This document shows, in pieces, positions 1 through 7,805 of a DNA stretch of 52,477 bases. The first letter of the stretch is position 1, and each line of letters starts with the position of its first letter. A program made the translations under genes and the position numbers. The DNA is from DASXZH01 sp036502005. Its GTDB lineage: Bacteria; Armatimonadota; Fimbriimonadia; Fimbriimonadales; Fimbriimonadaceae. The stretch is taken from NCBI GenBank assembly GCA_036502005.1, contig DASXZH010000072.1:1-52477 (forward strand). Reading direction: 5' to 3'. The notes beneath the pieces were generated by a model, which searched no databases, was not told where the DNA came from, and worked only from the letters and a program-made list of their open reading frames with translations.

Positions 1-2
1 GG

Positions 3-95
3 CTTGTTTCCTTTATGAAGTACGACCTCGGATACATTGATCTGGAAGAGAAAACCCTGCAACCGCTCCAAAATCCATTTGGGCTAAAGGTGTAA
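3..95 (+). CDS. IS481-like transposase/integrase, C-terminal end only (partial)
   Basis: An open frame enters from the left edge and stops with TAA at 93-95, giving about 30 residues. It contains MKYDLGYIDLEEKTLQPL and then NPFGLKV, which resembles the conserved C-terminal tail of IS481-family DDE integrases (usually a YDLGY..NPFGPKVLPM type ending). The call rests on this tail and on the two terminal-repeat-like copies that follow immediately. The catalytic DDE core would lie outside the window, so activity cannot be judged. Family assignment is from remembered tail similarity and is moderately sure. Confidence 0.6.
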   Translation, partial: LVSFMKYDLGYIDLEEKTLQPLQNPFGLKV

Positions 96-135
96 CCTAT
101 GTGTCCGGAACGATTTGTAACCCATGTGTCCGGAA
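91..135 (+). repeat. Two direct copies of an IS481-type end motif
   Basis: TGTAACCTATGTGTCCGGAA (91-110) and TGTAACCCATGTGTCCGGAA (116-135) are 20-bp direct repeats differing at one base and starting 25 bp apart. The first overlaps the transposase stop codon. Doubled TGTAACCCATGTGTCCGG motifs are typical of the ends of IS481-like elements, so this is probably the right end of the element. It stops about 15 bp short of the encoded CCA of the tRNA gene. Confidence 0.6.
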
Positions 136-150
136 TGCACCATTCAAAAC

Positions 151-226
151 TGGCGCCCTCGGAGGGACTCGAACCCCCGACGCCCTCCTTAGGACGGAGG
201 CGCTCTATCCTCTGAGCTACGAGGGC
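151..226 (-). tRNA. tRNA-Arg (anticodon CCU)
   Basis: The reverse strand folds as a full cloverleaf. The acceptor GCCCTCG pairs with CGAGGGC, followed by TA at positions 8-9 and a D-arm beginning GCTC. The anticodon stem CCTCC/GGAGG carries the loop GTCCTAA, so the anticodon is CCT (decodes AGG). The T-loop is TTCGAGT. The discriminator is G and the 3' CCA is encoded in the DNA (positions 153-151). The gene reads leftwards into the IS481-like end, so the element lies just beyond the tRNA 3' end, a common insertion position. Confidence 0.95.
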
Positions 227-268
227 GCAGAGCGTAAACATTTTAGCACCCCGTAGCATAATACGGAT

Positions 269-1174
269 ATGACTATCCGTCCCTTGGGGGATTCGGCGCT
301 GATTCTCGCGGAGCTGGAAGCTTCGCCCGCGGCGATTGCGTCGGCGCTTGCAGAGATGCAGAACGTGAGAGATGCAGTGGCTAGTTATGAGACAGTAGGG
401 GTCTATTTTGAAGCGAAAACGGTTAACGTGGATGCGGTGCAGGCTTTTCTACAATCGTGCTTTGCGGTAAATGATCTTCCCCTCCCTCCCGGTTCGCTCG
501 CGGACTCGCTTACCGACCTCCCTCGCGGAGGAGAGAGGTTTGAGTCTAGGGATATTCGAGGATCTCATGCCGGGATTCATACAGTCCGCACTCCGGGGCA
601 CGACTCGGCAGCCCCGGGACGGACGTCTTCCCCTAACCCCCTCCCCCCTGGGGAATTTTCGATTTTCGATTTTCGATTTTCGATTGAAGGAATCCGGACA
701 GAATCTCAATCGCAAGTAGCAAAGGAAGGGGAGCTTATCGGCAGCGTTCGCTCAAATGAACACGAGATCCCCGTCTGCTACGAACTCGGCCTCGACCTCG
801 CCGAATGCGCGCAAACCTTAAACCTAACAACAGAAGAACTCATCCAAATCCACCTATCGCAAACCTACGATTGCTTCGCAGTAGGCTTCACGCCAGGCTT
901 TCCATATCTCGGTTACCTACCCGAAAGAATCGCCACCCTCCCCCGCAAAAAGGAACCCAGAACCAGGGTCGAAAAGGGCTCCATCGGCATCACTGGAAAG
1001 CAGACCGGCGTCTATCCCGACGACGTCCCCGGCGGCTGGAACCTCATCGGCCAAACGCCGCTAGAGATCGTCAATATCAAGGACGGCTACTTCCCACTCG
1101 AAGCCGGCGACAAGGTCAGATTCATCAGAATCACTCAAAAGGAGTTCGAGGAAATGAAGGGCAGAAGGCTATGA
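269..1174 (+). CDS. pxpB: 5-oxoprolinase subunit PxpB (KipI-like) with an internal insertion
   Basis: PxpB works with PxpA and PxpC to hydrolyse 5-oxoproline to glutamate using ATP. The N-terminus (MTIRPLGDSALILAEL) and the C-terminal half (AVGFTPGFPYLGYLPE, then GITGKQTGVYP and VPGGWNLIGQTP) match the family. The protein is 301 aa, while family members are usually about 220-240 aa. The excess is residues about 70-158, a low-complexity, Pro/Arg/Ser-rich stretch encoded by repeat DNA (see the repeat entry at 479-740) that lies between the two conserved domains and keeps the frame. The stop overlaps the pxpA start (ATGA), so the operon is translationally coupled. Whether the enlarged protein is active cannot be told from sequence. 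Confidence 0.9.
   Translation: MTIRPLGDSALILAELEASPAAIASALAEMQNVRDAVASYETVGVYFEAKTVNVDAVQAFLQSCFAVNDLPLPPGSLADSLTDLPRGGERFESRDIRGSHAGIHTVRTPGHDSAAPGRTSSPNPLPPGEFSIFDFRFSIEGIRTESQSQVAKEGELIGSVRSNEHEIPVCYELGLDLAECAQTLNLTTEELIQIHLSQTYDCFAVGFTPGFPYLGYLPERIATLPRKKEPRTRVEKGSIGITGKQTGVYPDDVPGGWNLIGQTPLEIVNIKDGYFPLEAGDKVRFIRITQKEFEEMKGRRL
479..740 (+). repeat. Repeat element inserted in frame within pxpB
   Basis: This stretch looks like the intergenic repeats elsewhere in the window, not like coding DNA. It has a palindrome-rich part sharing CCGGTTCG, GCGGACTC and ACCGACCTC with the repeat near 34018-34065. A C-rich/G-rich section follows, then four perfect tandem copies of the 7-mer TTTTCGA (656-683). 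It sits where PxpB homologues have a short interdomain linker and adds roughly 70-80 codons without a stop. Boundaries are approximate. Confidence 0.7.
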
Positions 1175-1875
1175 AAAAGATCGATATCAACGTCGATATC
1201 GGCGAAGGATTCGCCTTCGATGACGACCTGCTCGACTTCGCCACCAGCGCCAATGTTTGCTGCGGAGCGCATGCCGGAAGCTGGGAGTTAACAAAGGACA
1301 CCATTTTCCTCTGCAGAAAAAAGGGAGTGAGAATCGGCATACATCCGGGCTTTCCGGACCGGCATTCGATGGGCCGCGAGCGGATGAAGGAAGATGAAGT
1401 TGCCCAGTTTGCGAACAGCCTTTTGGAGCAGGCGGTCCAGTTCAAAGAGTACGCGGCCGACACCGCATATGTGAAGCCGCATGGCGCTTTTTACAACATG
1501 CTCACCGATAGCGTGCCGCCCGATTCAAACCTCTATCGGGCTTGCAGGCTAATGCTGGAAGGGATTTTGGCGGTTGGCCGCGTTCCTGCCATGCTTTTGC
1601 GGGGAAGCCCGATTGTGCTGGAAGTTGAAAAAGCTGGTGGGGGCGTCATTTTGGAGGGATTTGCCGACCGTGCCTACGAAGCGGACGGGACCTTGCGTTC
1701 GCGGAAGCTGGAGGGATCGGTTCTGCACGACCACGCCGATATAAGGGCCCAAGTCCTATGGCTTGCCCCTATGGTGGATTCGATCTGTATTCACGGCGAC
1801 ACGGAAGGCCGTGTGGAGATCGCCAGTTTGGTTTATGAGACGATTGAGAACAACGGCTTCGAGGTGGGGTACTGA
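1171..1875 (+). CDS. pxpA: 5-oxoprolinase subunit PxpA (LamB/YcsF family)
   Basis: The protein is 234 aa. It starts at the ATG that overlaps the pxpB stop (ATGA), not at the longer upstream frame, whose extra N-terminus is the pxpB shadow. Family motifs are visible in order: NVDIGEGFAFDDDLLDFATS, then ANVCCGAHAGS, GVRIGIHPGFPDR and YVKPHGAFYNM. PxpA carries the 5-oxoproline hydrolysing site of the PxpABC complex in the cytoplasm. The neighbours on both sides are the other two subunits, which makes the assignment firm. It is slightly shorter than typical homologues of about 250 aa. Confidence 0.93.
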   Translation: MKKIDINVDIGEGFAFDDDLLDFATSANVCCGAHAGSWELTKDTIFLCRKKGVRIGIHPGFPDRHSMGRERMKEDEVAQFANSLLEQAVQFKEYAADTAYVKPHGAFYNMLTDSVPPDSNLYRACRLMLEGILAVGRVPAMLLRGSPIVLEVEKAGGGVILEGFADRAYEADGTLRSRKLEGSVLHDHADIRAQVLWLAPMVDSICIHGDTEGRVEIASLVYETIENNGFEVGY

Positions 1876-1880
1876 GCCTT

Positions 1881-2759
1881 TTGATTGGCCGCATCGCGGC
1901 TGGTAGCAGTTTGCAGGATGGCGGTCGGTTCGGTTACCGTCGGTTTGGAGTGCCTTACGGCGGGGCGTTTGATAGGGAATCTTTGGCTTTAGCCAACGCA
2001 TTGGTGGGCGATGACCCCAATGAGGCGGCGATAGAAATGCCGCTTATGGGCGGCTCGTTTGTGAGCGAGGTTGCGGCCACTTTTGCGGTTGTGGGCGCCC
2101 CGTGCCAAGTTCTTGTAGGGGCTCGGCCAGTTGGGGGCCAGAGCCGTTTTTCAGTTGAGGCAGGCGAGACCTTTCACTTGTTGGCTGAGCCTGGCGGCGT
2201 GCGGCGATATTTGGTTGCAGCGGGCGGGTTTGAGTTCGAATCGCTTCTTGGCAGCGCTTCTGGAGTTGGCATTGCATCGGGCGGTGCACTTGGGTTGAAG
2301 AACCCGAAAGTGATGAGTTCCGCGCGTCTGGACACTCCACCGTCTTCGCTTGCGGCAACAGATCTTCGATTTATCGCCGGGCCCCAAGAAGGTTTTGATC
2401 TCGATCAGTTCTCGGCCACCGAGTTTGAAGTCGATATGCGCAGCGACCGAAAAGGTGTTCGCATGGGCACGGTTTTTCACGCTCATGAGATTGAGATCCC
2501 CAGCGAACCGGCAGTGTTTGGGGCAATCCAAATCCCGCCATCGGGGATGCCTATCATCCTCGGGCCGGACGGCCCGACTATCGGCGGCTATCCCAAGGTA
2601 GGGGTGGTCATCTCGGCCGATTTAAGCAAGGTTGGGCAACTTGGGCCGGGGTCCAAGATTCGGTTTAAGCAGGTGAGCTTGGAAGAAGCCGTTGCGATCA
2701 ATGAGGCCCATATCTCACATTTGAAAAGCGTAGTTCGCAACCTCCGAATCGTTGTTTAG
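1881..2759 (+). CDS. pxpC: 5-oxoprolinase subunit PxpC (KipA-like)
   Basis: The 292-aa protein belongs to the carboxyltransferase subdomain A/B-like KipA family and completes the PxpB-PxpA-PxpC set. The N-terminal SSLQDGGRFGYRRFGVPYGG and the later VFGAIQIPPSGMPIILGPDGP and GGYPKVGVVISADL are the typical family blocks. The start is TTG at 1881, preceded by GAGGTGGGG at 1861-1869; the gap to pxpA is only 5 bp, so this is one operon. An earlier non-ATG start is possible but would add only a few residues. No clear terminator follows. Confidence 0.92.
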   Translation: MIGRIAAGSSLQDGGRFGYRRFGVPYGGAFDRESLALANALVGDDPNEAAIEMPLMGGSFVSEVAATFAVVGAPCQVLVGARPVGGQSRFSVEAGETFHLLAEPGGVRRYLVAAGGFEFESLLGSASGVGIASGGALGLKNPKVMSSARLDTPPSSLAATDLRFIAGPQEGFDLDQFSATEFEVDMRSDRKGVRMGTVFHAHEIEIPSEPAVFGAIQIPPSGMPIILGPDGPTIGGYPKVGVVISADLSKVGQLGPGSKIRFKQVSLEEAVAINEAHISHLKSVVRNLRIVV

Positions 2760-2996
2760 CGGCTTCCGCAGTGGTCGATTCGGAATTTAACGCAAAGGCG
2801 CAAAGCCGAACTGAATATTTGTATATATTTTGTACAAATATAGGTTCAAATCCCAATTAAATTTAAATTTTTAATGCACAAGCAGTTAATTCCGGTAGTA
2901 ACCTAAAACTGAAATTACTGCTTTCCGCCCATTTATAATGTTTTTGGCATTATAGAGTTCAAGACTGCAGTTCCAACCTAATCTCGGCTGGTGGTT
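2760..2996. other. AT-rich intergenic stretch with an 8-bp inverted repeat
   Basis: No gene is seen here. Base composition is clearly more AT-rich than the flanks. TATTTGTA (about 2816) and TACAAATA (about 2833) form an 8-bp inverted repeat with a 9-bp spacer. It could be an operator-like site or a weak hairpin 3' of the pxp operon. There is no U-tract. Confidence 0.4.
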
Positions 2997-3230
2997 CTAG
3001 ATTGAGGTCTCGTTTTGCGCACCACGGATTATGGCGGGCAGATATGGAAGCCAGTAGCCGCCAAAAGCGGCGATCGGAAAGCCAAAAACAGTCAACAGAA
3101 CCACCCATATCTGATGGAGCCTATAAGCGGAAGTGATGACAGGGATATAGCTTGCCCACATACCAATGGTGATGACTGTTGACATTAATAGCCATCGTCT
3201 TATCAAATTCTTGGACGGTCTGAACTTCAT
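2997..3230 (-). CDS. Small membrane protein, unknown function
   Basis: This 77-aa frame starts at ATG (3230) and encodes a basic N-terminus (MKFRPSKNLIRRW) followed by two hydrophobic stretches, roughly residues 14-33 and 41-66. It would be a two-helix inner-membrane protein. I do not recognise a family. It stands alone between the pxp operon and a repeat-filled region, and its DNA is AT-richer than its neighbours, which may indicate acquisition. It could also be a chance frame, though the hydrophobic pattern and basic start argue for a gene. Confidence 0.45.
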   Translation of the reverse strand: MKFRPSKNLIRRWLLMSTVITIGMWASYIPVITSAYRLHQIWVVLLTVFGFPIAAFGGYWLPYLPAIIRGAQNETSI

Positions 3231-3401
3231 AGTATCGCCCTATAGACCAATTATATGTCATCAAATTAGGTTCCTGCTGGAATTGACTTCGTATGTATTA
3301 AATTTTTTCTGGGCTATCTTGGCTCCCGAGTGATTCTGACAACTAGGAAGACGGAAGTTGGCGTAGTTAAAGGTTCAGCCTCCATTCAACTTTTTGCGGT
3401 G

Positions 3402-3782
3402 CGGAATTTCACACAGAGACACAGAGGGCGCAGAGGATACGTTATGGTCAATTGAAACTCTTAGACAATTTGATCGCCAAGCCGATTTGGCTCACGATGC
3501 CATCTAACCGCCTTCTGAGAATGAACCTAAGCGTTTGTTTCGCCCCTACAGGGCTTTCGGACAAACGATTAACTATTACCAGGCCTTCAGCCTTCGCTAA
3601 GTCTTCTCGGCCCCTTGGGCCTGCATCCGCAGGCCAACCTCTGCGTTCTATTTGAAAATCTGGATGGTATTGCTCTTCGCCCCCAACGGATGGCAACGTG
3701 GAGAGCAGGAGCGGGGCTCCGAAGCTAGCAAGCCTCCATTGAAAATCTCTGTGCCCTCTGCGTTCTCTGTGTGAAATTCCGA
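3402..3782. repeat. Inverted-repeat-bounded element (about 380 bp, MITE-like)
   Basis: A 36-bp sequence at 3402-3437 (CGGAATTTCACACAGAGA, then degenerate CACAGAGG/CGCAGAGG units) recurs inverted at 3746-3782 with only a few mismatches. The 308 bp between them carry no convincing gene but contain further small palindromes. The structure resembles a non-autonomous miniature element or a paired degenerate tandem repeat. No target-site duplication could be settled by eye. Confidence 0.5.
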
Positions 3783-3803
3783 ACATTCCAGACCGGGCGC
3801 AGA

Positions 3804-3926
3804 ACCTCTCCCCTCAACCCCCTCTCTTTTCACGATAAGGGGCACTTGACCGCACGAGCCATCGGTCAAGTTTCCCCCTTAACCCCCCTCCGAATGGATT
3901 CGACTCCCGGAGCAGGACAGGGGGCT
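3804..3926 (-). repeat. Dispersed repeat family A, copy 1 (downstream of queE)
   Basis: Read on the minus strand, this about 120-bp block matches 33849-33960 closely. Both contain AGCCCCCT, then TCCTGCTC, GGGAGTCG, ATTCGGAGGGGG, CTTGACCGATGG, TGCGGTC and TGCCCCTT. It follows the queE stop codon in the sense direction, just as copy 2 follows ridA. It contains inverted segments and could fold. Confidence 0.65.
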
Positions 3927-3936
3927 TTGAGAGTTC

Positions 3937-4626
3937 CTAGGTCCCCTTCGTGTTGCCAAAAAGGTCCACATGCAAACGCGGCGTAAGCCGCCAGCCACGC
4001 TCCAGGGCAACCGGAACAAGGGCCTTCAACCCATTTAAAATCACACCCGAATCGATCCCCTCCGGCATTAGTAAAACTCGTTCCGGTTTCACAAAAGGCA
4101 ACTTCGATAAAATCGCATCAATCTCTGCCAGATCCGAATCCAAAGAGCTCCCGACCACAAACTTAAGCTGGCACTCGTAGCCTTCAATCAAAGAAGTCAG
4201 AACCCCAAAGTTAAGCCGAGCAGCCGAGTGCCGCGCTTCCCAATCGGAGCCAACCGGAACCGAGTTCAAAAGCTTCGGGCTGATGGACATCAAATCGCAC
4301 GGCAGTGAGCGAAAAACAGTCCCCGCCGTTTCAATCGTAATCGTATGCCCCCCTTGCTTCAAAGCAAGAGCCAAATCAACGACCGGCTCAAAAAGCATCG
4401 GCTCCCCGCCGGTAATCACCACATGATTACAATCATAAGAAGCAACGGAAGCCAACACCGAAGCAAGACTAAGAATCGGACCCTCTGGAGACCAACTCGC
4501 ATAAGGCGTGTCGCACCAAACGCAGCGCAGGTTGCAACCGCTAATCCGAACAAAAACGGAGGGCGTGCCAACCCAAATCCCCTCCCCCTGAACGGAATGG
4601 AAAATCTCCGCGATGCGCAAGCTCAT
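3937..4626 (-). CDS. queE: 7-carboxy-7-deazaguanine synthase QueE
   Basis: QueE is a radical SAM enzyme that converts 6-carboxytetrahydropterin to 7-carboxy-7-deazaguanine on the queuosine/7-deazaguanine pathway. The 229-aa protein begins at the ATG giving MSLRIAEIFHSVQGEG; a longer frame upstream lacks family similarity. The FHSVQGEG motif, the cluster motif CNLRCVWCDT (C31, C35, C38, a CX3CX2C spacing) and the ITGGEPML block are all present. No other que genes are in the window. It is divergent from the S9 peptidase gene, with 43 bp between the start codons, so the two promoters must overlap. Confidence 0.93.
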   Translation of the reverse strand: MSLRIAEIFHSVQGEGIWVGTPSVFVRISGCNLRCVWCDTPYASWSPEGPILSLASVLASVASYDCNHVVITGGEPMLFEPVVDLALALKQGGHTITIETAGTVFRSLPCDLMSISPKLLNSVPVGSDWEARHSAARLNFGVLTSLIEGYECQLKFVVGSSLDSDLAEIDAILSKLPFVKPERVLLMPEGIDSGVILNGLKALVPVALERGWRLTPRLHVDLFGNTKGT

Positions 4627-4669
4627 TAATCTTAGGTTAGCCGCAATCGAATGCGAGTAATCTTGCAAA

Positions 4670-6679
4670 ATGCCAAAGAGAGCCATTACGGCCGAGGACC
4701 TGCTTAAAATTGAGAATGTCGGCGACCCGCAAATAAGCCCGGACGGGACCCGCATTCTCTTCTCAAAGAAGAGAATTGGTGAGAAGAATAAGAATATCGT
4801 CAACCTGTTTACCGCCGACATGGATGGAAAGATCCAGCAATGGACCCAAGGCGAAGGCGGCGATGGCCACGGCCGATGGAGCCCCGATGGCACCAGCATC
4901 GCTTTTATCAGCGGCCGCGAAAAGGCCAGCCCTCAGATTTTTGTCATCCCCACAAACGGCGGCGAAGCCCGAAAACTCACAACCCTTCCAGAGGGAACGT
5001 TTGGCGATTTCAAATGGTCACCCGATGGTAAACATATAGCCTTCGCCTTTCGCGAGCAGCATGCGGATTGGACTGAAAAAGCCAAAAAAGAAAGGGAAGA
5101 AAAGGGCCTCAGCACCCCGCCCCGCGAACTCGATGATATTTGGTATCGACTCGATGGTGACGGCTATTTCGGCCCCCAGCGCTTCGCGCTGTATCTGGTG
5201 GACCTTAAGAGTGGCGAACACAAAAAGCTTTACGACCAAGCGCCGATGGGCGAGTTCGACTTCGATTGGTCGCCAAAATCCGATGAACTTGGCCTCGTTC
5301 ACACCGTTAACAAACGGCCGATGTTCGACCCTGCTAATGATCAGATTTTTAGAATCAACCTCGAAGGCCAGGCTTGGCAGCTACCTGGACTCAACAAGGG
5401 CACCAAGGGTTCTTTGCGCTGGTCGCCCGATGGCAAGAGCTTTGCCTATGTGGGTCACGCGGACGAAGAGGATCCCTGGGGCGTTCGCAACAATCGGCTC
5501 TGGAAAGTAAGCGCCGAAGGCGGCGAGCCGGTTTGCCTTACGCCCGACGACGATTATTGCCTGTCGGTTGGCACCTTAAGCGACACTAAGGATGCCAGCT
5601 TCAGCGGCACCGTGGTTTGGTCGCCCGATAGCAAAGCGGTCTATGTTTCCGTGGGCTGGCATGGCGAAGTCCAGATCGGTTATGTGCAGGTTGATAAACC
5701 CGGCTGCGTAACCCTGCTTACCCATGGCAAGCATGTTTTGGGCTTCGGCAATGTCTCCAAAGATGGCGAAAAGTTTGGCGCCAGCTATAGCGATGCTCTA
5801 CACCTGAACGAAGCGGCGGTTTACGATCTTTCCAAGCACGAGGAAGCGCCAAAGGTCTTAACTCACTTCAACGACGAGCTTCTTTCGCAGTTGAAGTTGG
5901 CGGAGCCGGAAGAGCTTTGGCTGGATTCGCCCGATGGTTCGAAAGTTCAAGCCTGGGTTCTGAAACCGGTGGATTACATGGCGCCCAAGCGTTACCCAGC
6001 CGTGCTGGAAGTCCACGGCGGTCCGCACGCGCAGTATGGACTAACTTTCTTTCATGAACTGCAGCTTCTGGCAGCAAGCGGTTATGTGGTTGTGTTCTCA
6101 AATCCCCGCGGCTCTAAGGGCTATGGCGAGGACCACACGGCAGCCATCCGTGGCGATTGGGGCAATAAGGACTGGATCGACATCGAGACCGTTCTTCACT
6201 GGATGCAGCATCAGCCTTATATTCATCCGGGCCAAATCGGGATCATGGGCGGCAGCTATGGCGGCTACATGACCAACTGGGCAATCGGCCATACCAACGA
6301 TTTCAAGGCGGCCATCACCGATCGGTGCGTTTCCAATCTGATCTCCATGGGCGGGTCTTCGGACTTTGTTCAGAAGGAAGATAGCTACTGGAAGGGCTCG
6401 TTCTTTGGCGATATCGAGAAGCTTTGGAAGGATTCGCCTTTGGCTTATTTTAAGAACGTGAAGACGCCGACTCTGATTATTCACAGCGAAGGGGATTTGC
6501 GCTGTAATGTGGAGCAAAGCGAGCAGGTGTTTTCGGCTTTGCACCATCTGGGGGTCGACACACGGTTCGTACGTTATCCGGCGAGCACGTCGCATGGCAT
6601 GTCCCGTTCCGGCCCGGCGGATCTTCGGGTCCATCGTCTGCACGAGATTCTGAATTGGTGGGAAAAGTATCTGAAGTGA
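4670..6679 (+). CDS. S9 family prolyl oligopeptidase / acylaminoacyl-peptidase
   Basis: The 669-aa protein has an N-terminal TolB-like beta-propeller (repeated WSPDG/ISPDG signatures at roughly residues 20-400) followed by an alpha/beta hydrolase. The catalytic triad is readable: Ser529 in GGSYGGYMTNW, Asp609 in HSEGDLRCN, and His642 in TSHGMSRSG. The oxyanion region VHGGPHAQYG is also present. Such enzymes release acylated or ordinary residues from short peptides. No signal peptide is seen (MPKRAITAEDLLK), so it is probably cytoplasmic. A dispersed palindromic repeat begins right after its stop codon. Confidence 0.93.
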   Translation: MPKRAITAEDLLKIENVGDPQISPDGTRILFSKKRIGEKNKNIVNLFTADMDGKIQQWTQGEGGDGHGRWSPDGTSIAFISGREKASPQIFVIPTNGGEARKLTTLPEGTFGDFKWSPDGKHIAFAFREQHADWTEKAKKEREEKGLSTPPRELDDIWYRLDGDGYFGPQRFALYLVDLKSGEHKKLYDQAPMGEFDFDWSPKSDELGLVHTVNKRPMFDPANDQIFRINLEGQAWQLPGLNKGTKGSLRWSPDGKSFAYVGHADEEDPWGVRNNRLWKVSAEGGEPVCLTPDDDYCLSVGTLSDTKDASFSGTVVWSPDSKAVYVSVGWHGEVQIGYVQVDKPGCVTLLTHGKHVLGFGNVSKDGEKFGASYSDALHLNEAAVYDLSKHEEAPKVLTHFNDELLSQLKLAEPEELWLDSPDGSKVQAWVLKPVDYMAPKRYPAVLEVHGGPHAQYGLTFFHELQLLAASGYVVVFSNPRGSKGYGEDHTAAIRGDWGNKDWIDIETVLHWMQHQPYIHPGQIGIMGGSYGGYMTNWAIGHTNDFKAAITDRCVSNLISMGGSSDFVQKEDSYWKGSFFGDIEKLWKDSPLAYFKNVKTPTLIIHSEGDLRCNVEQSEQVFSALHHLGVDTRFVRYPASTSHGMSRSGPADLRVHRLHEILNWWEKYLK

Positions 6680-6686
6680 TCTCTTA

Positions 6687-6736
6687 GCCCTTCCCCTTGC
6701 GCTCCGGAGGGGGAAGGGTTGGGATGGGGGTTTTTT
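6687..6736 (+). repeat. Dispersed palindrome family B, copy 1 (terminator-like)
   Basis: GCCCTTCCCCTTGCGCTCCG pairs with the following GGAGGGGGAAGGG to form a GC-rich hairpin, and GGGATGGGGG with six T follows. A near-identical copy lies on the opposite strand at 16252-16301. Both start just after a stop codon in the sense direction, so they may act as transcription terminators as well as being repeats. Confidence 0.65.
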
Positions 6737-7231
6737 GCTTGGAAACAGACCCGACCAACCAATTAGATTTATGGTGTTTCTTCCACGACGCTGAGCTTAA
6801 AAGCGTGGCGAAAGCGGGAGATGTTGTCAATCTGGAATTTGAGCTGGGTTACCCATTTATGGAGGAGACGGCATATTCCAGGCTGGAATGCCGCGTGAAA
6901 GGAACGGCATCCCTGGAATTGTCTGCCGATGGCAAGCCTCCGTTTAAGAGCCGCGTCGTGGGTCACGACAGGCGACCATGCCGCGTTCGAGGTTCACCAG
7001 GCCCGCCTAGTTCTCGCAACAGAGTCTTCGTTAATGGTTGAAGGTTATGTTTACGCGCCAGATTTTAATTGGTTCAGGTTACGTGCCGATGGCTTGGCAC
7101 CGATCTGGTTTGCCGATGGGAATGAAGTTACGTTAGAGCAAATGATCGCGATGGGCCAACGCCAATGGGATCTTTGGGCCGAACGCGCCGAAAAGAAGAA
7201 GAGAGACCGAGAAGAGAATGATCCGGCGTAA
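6697..7231 (+). pseudogene. Frameshifted small soluble protein gene
   Basis: Two overlapping frames read as one protein. The first frame gives LDLWCFFHDAELKSV and LEFELGYPFMEE up to about 6960. The second frame continues from about 6975 with HAAFEVHQARLVLATES and APDFNWFRL, ending in a charged helix (WAERAEKKKRDREEN). Joining them needs one frame change in 6950-6985. The natural start is unclear because the first ATG lies inside the family B repeat. I do not recognise the family. It is probably a decayed gene, or an intact gene with a sequencing indel. Confidence 0.55.
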
Positions 7232-7359
7232 GGTTTTTGCGCGATGGGTTTAGCGATAGGAATGAGAGCCATGTATTTCAACGAGTCGGAATTTGTGAAT
7301 TCATTACGCCACCCTACCGGGCACCGGATTTATGAGCTAAGTCGATGCTTATGGCCTCG

Positions 7360-7438
7360 CCGGTGGTACGCCAAGTAGGTTGCCGCGTCGCTTCAGCCGC
7401 GACTGCGTCGCACTGAAGCTCCTCGCAATGACAAATAG
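7360..7438. repeat. Left inverted repeat of the GIY-YIG unit
   Basis: This 79-bp repeat is the reverse complement of 7806-7885. Over the central 70 bp the two differ by one substitution and one indel. Internally it folds: GCTTCAG pairs with CTGAAGC around an inner GCGAC-TGC-GTCGC hairpin. It contains the TCATTGCGAGGAGC type motif known from bacterial intergenic palindromes. Confidence 0.85.
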
Positions 7439-7453
7439 TCTTGGGGTGAACCG

Positions 7454-7789
7454 TTAGCATTCGCCGTAATAGTCACGAACTATGTCGGCGGGGAGCAACT
7501 TAAAGTCGTCGCTGATATCCCTCCAGTCCCGGTTGAGGGTCTCGATAAGGCGAATCTTGTCGGCCCTACTACCGGCCTTAATCCGCTTTTCCCGAGCAAT
7601 GGCGTTTCGTACATAGCTAAAGGTCTCAAAGTAAACGAGCTTGCCGGTCTTGTAGCGGGAAGTGAACTCCGAACCAACTCCGGCTTTGTGCTGCGATACA
7701 CGCCGAACTAGCGCGTTTGTGACACCTGTATAGAGAACTCGCGAGTTACTAGCCATGATGTAAACAAAGAAGATCCGCTCGCGCCTCAT
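7454..7789 (-). CDS. GIY-YIG nuclease superfamily protein (UPF0213-like)
   Basis: The 111-aa protein has the GIY-YIG core as VYIMASNSRVLYTGVTN, then RRVSQHKAG, KLVYFETFSYVRNAIAREKR with the expected Glu, and a C-terminal helix with NRDWRD. This matches the compact single-domain family often annotated as excinuclease-like or UPF0213. No DNA-binding extension is present, so cleavage specificity is unknown. The gene is alone and is framed by a nearly perfect 79-bp inverted repeat pair whose inner ends lie about 16 bp from the gene on either side. That arrangement suggests a one-gene mobile or repeat-maintaining unit (inference). Confidence 0.88.
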   Translation of the reverse strand: MRRERIFFVYIMASNSRVLYTGVTNALVRRVSQHKAGVGSEFTSRYKTGKLVYFETFSYVRNAIAREKRIKAGSRADKIRLIETLNRDWRDISDDFKLLPADIVRDYYGEC

Positions 7790-7805
7790 TTCAGTTTTAG
7801 GCTAC

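Noticed and set aside
449..719. Overlapping small frames on both strands in the pxpB insert
   Set aside because: They consist of repeat DNA (palindromes and TTTTCGA heptamers) and show no protein family features.
805..1170. N-terminal extension of the pxpA frame by about 120 residues
   Set aside because: The extension is an Arg/Pro-rich shadow of pxpB; the ATG at 1171 overlapping the pxpB stop gives the standard PxpA N-terminus.
4627..4899. N-terminal extension of queE
   Set aside because: It would overlap the start of the divergent S9 peptidase and lacks family similarity; FHSVQGEG is normally within the first 15 residues.
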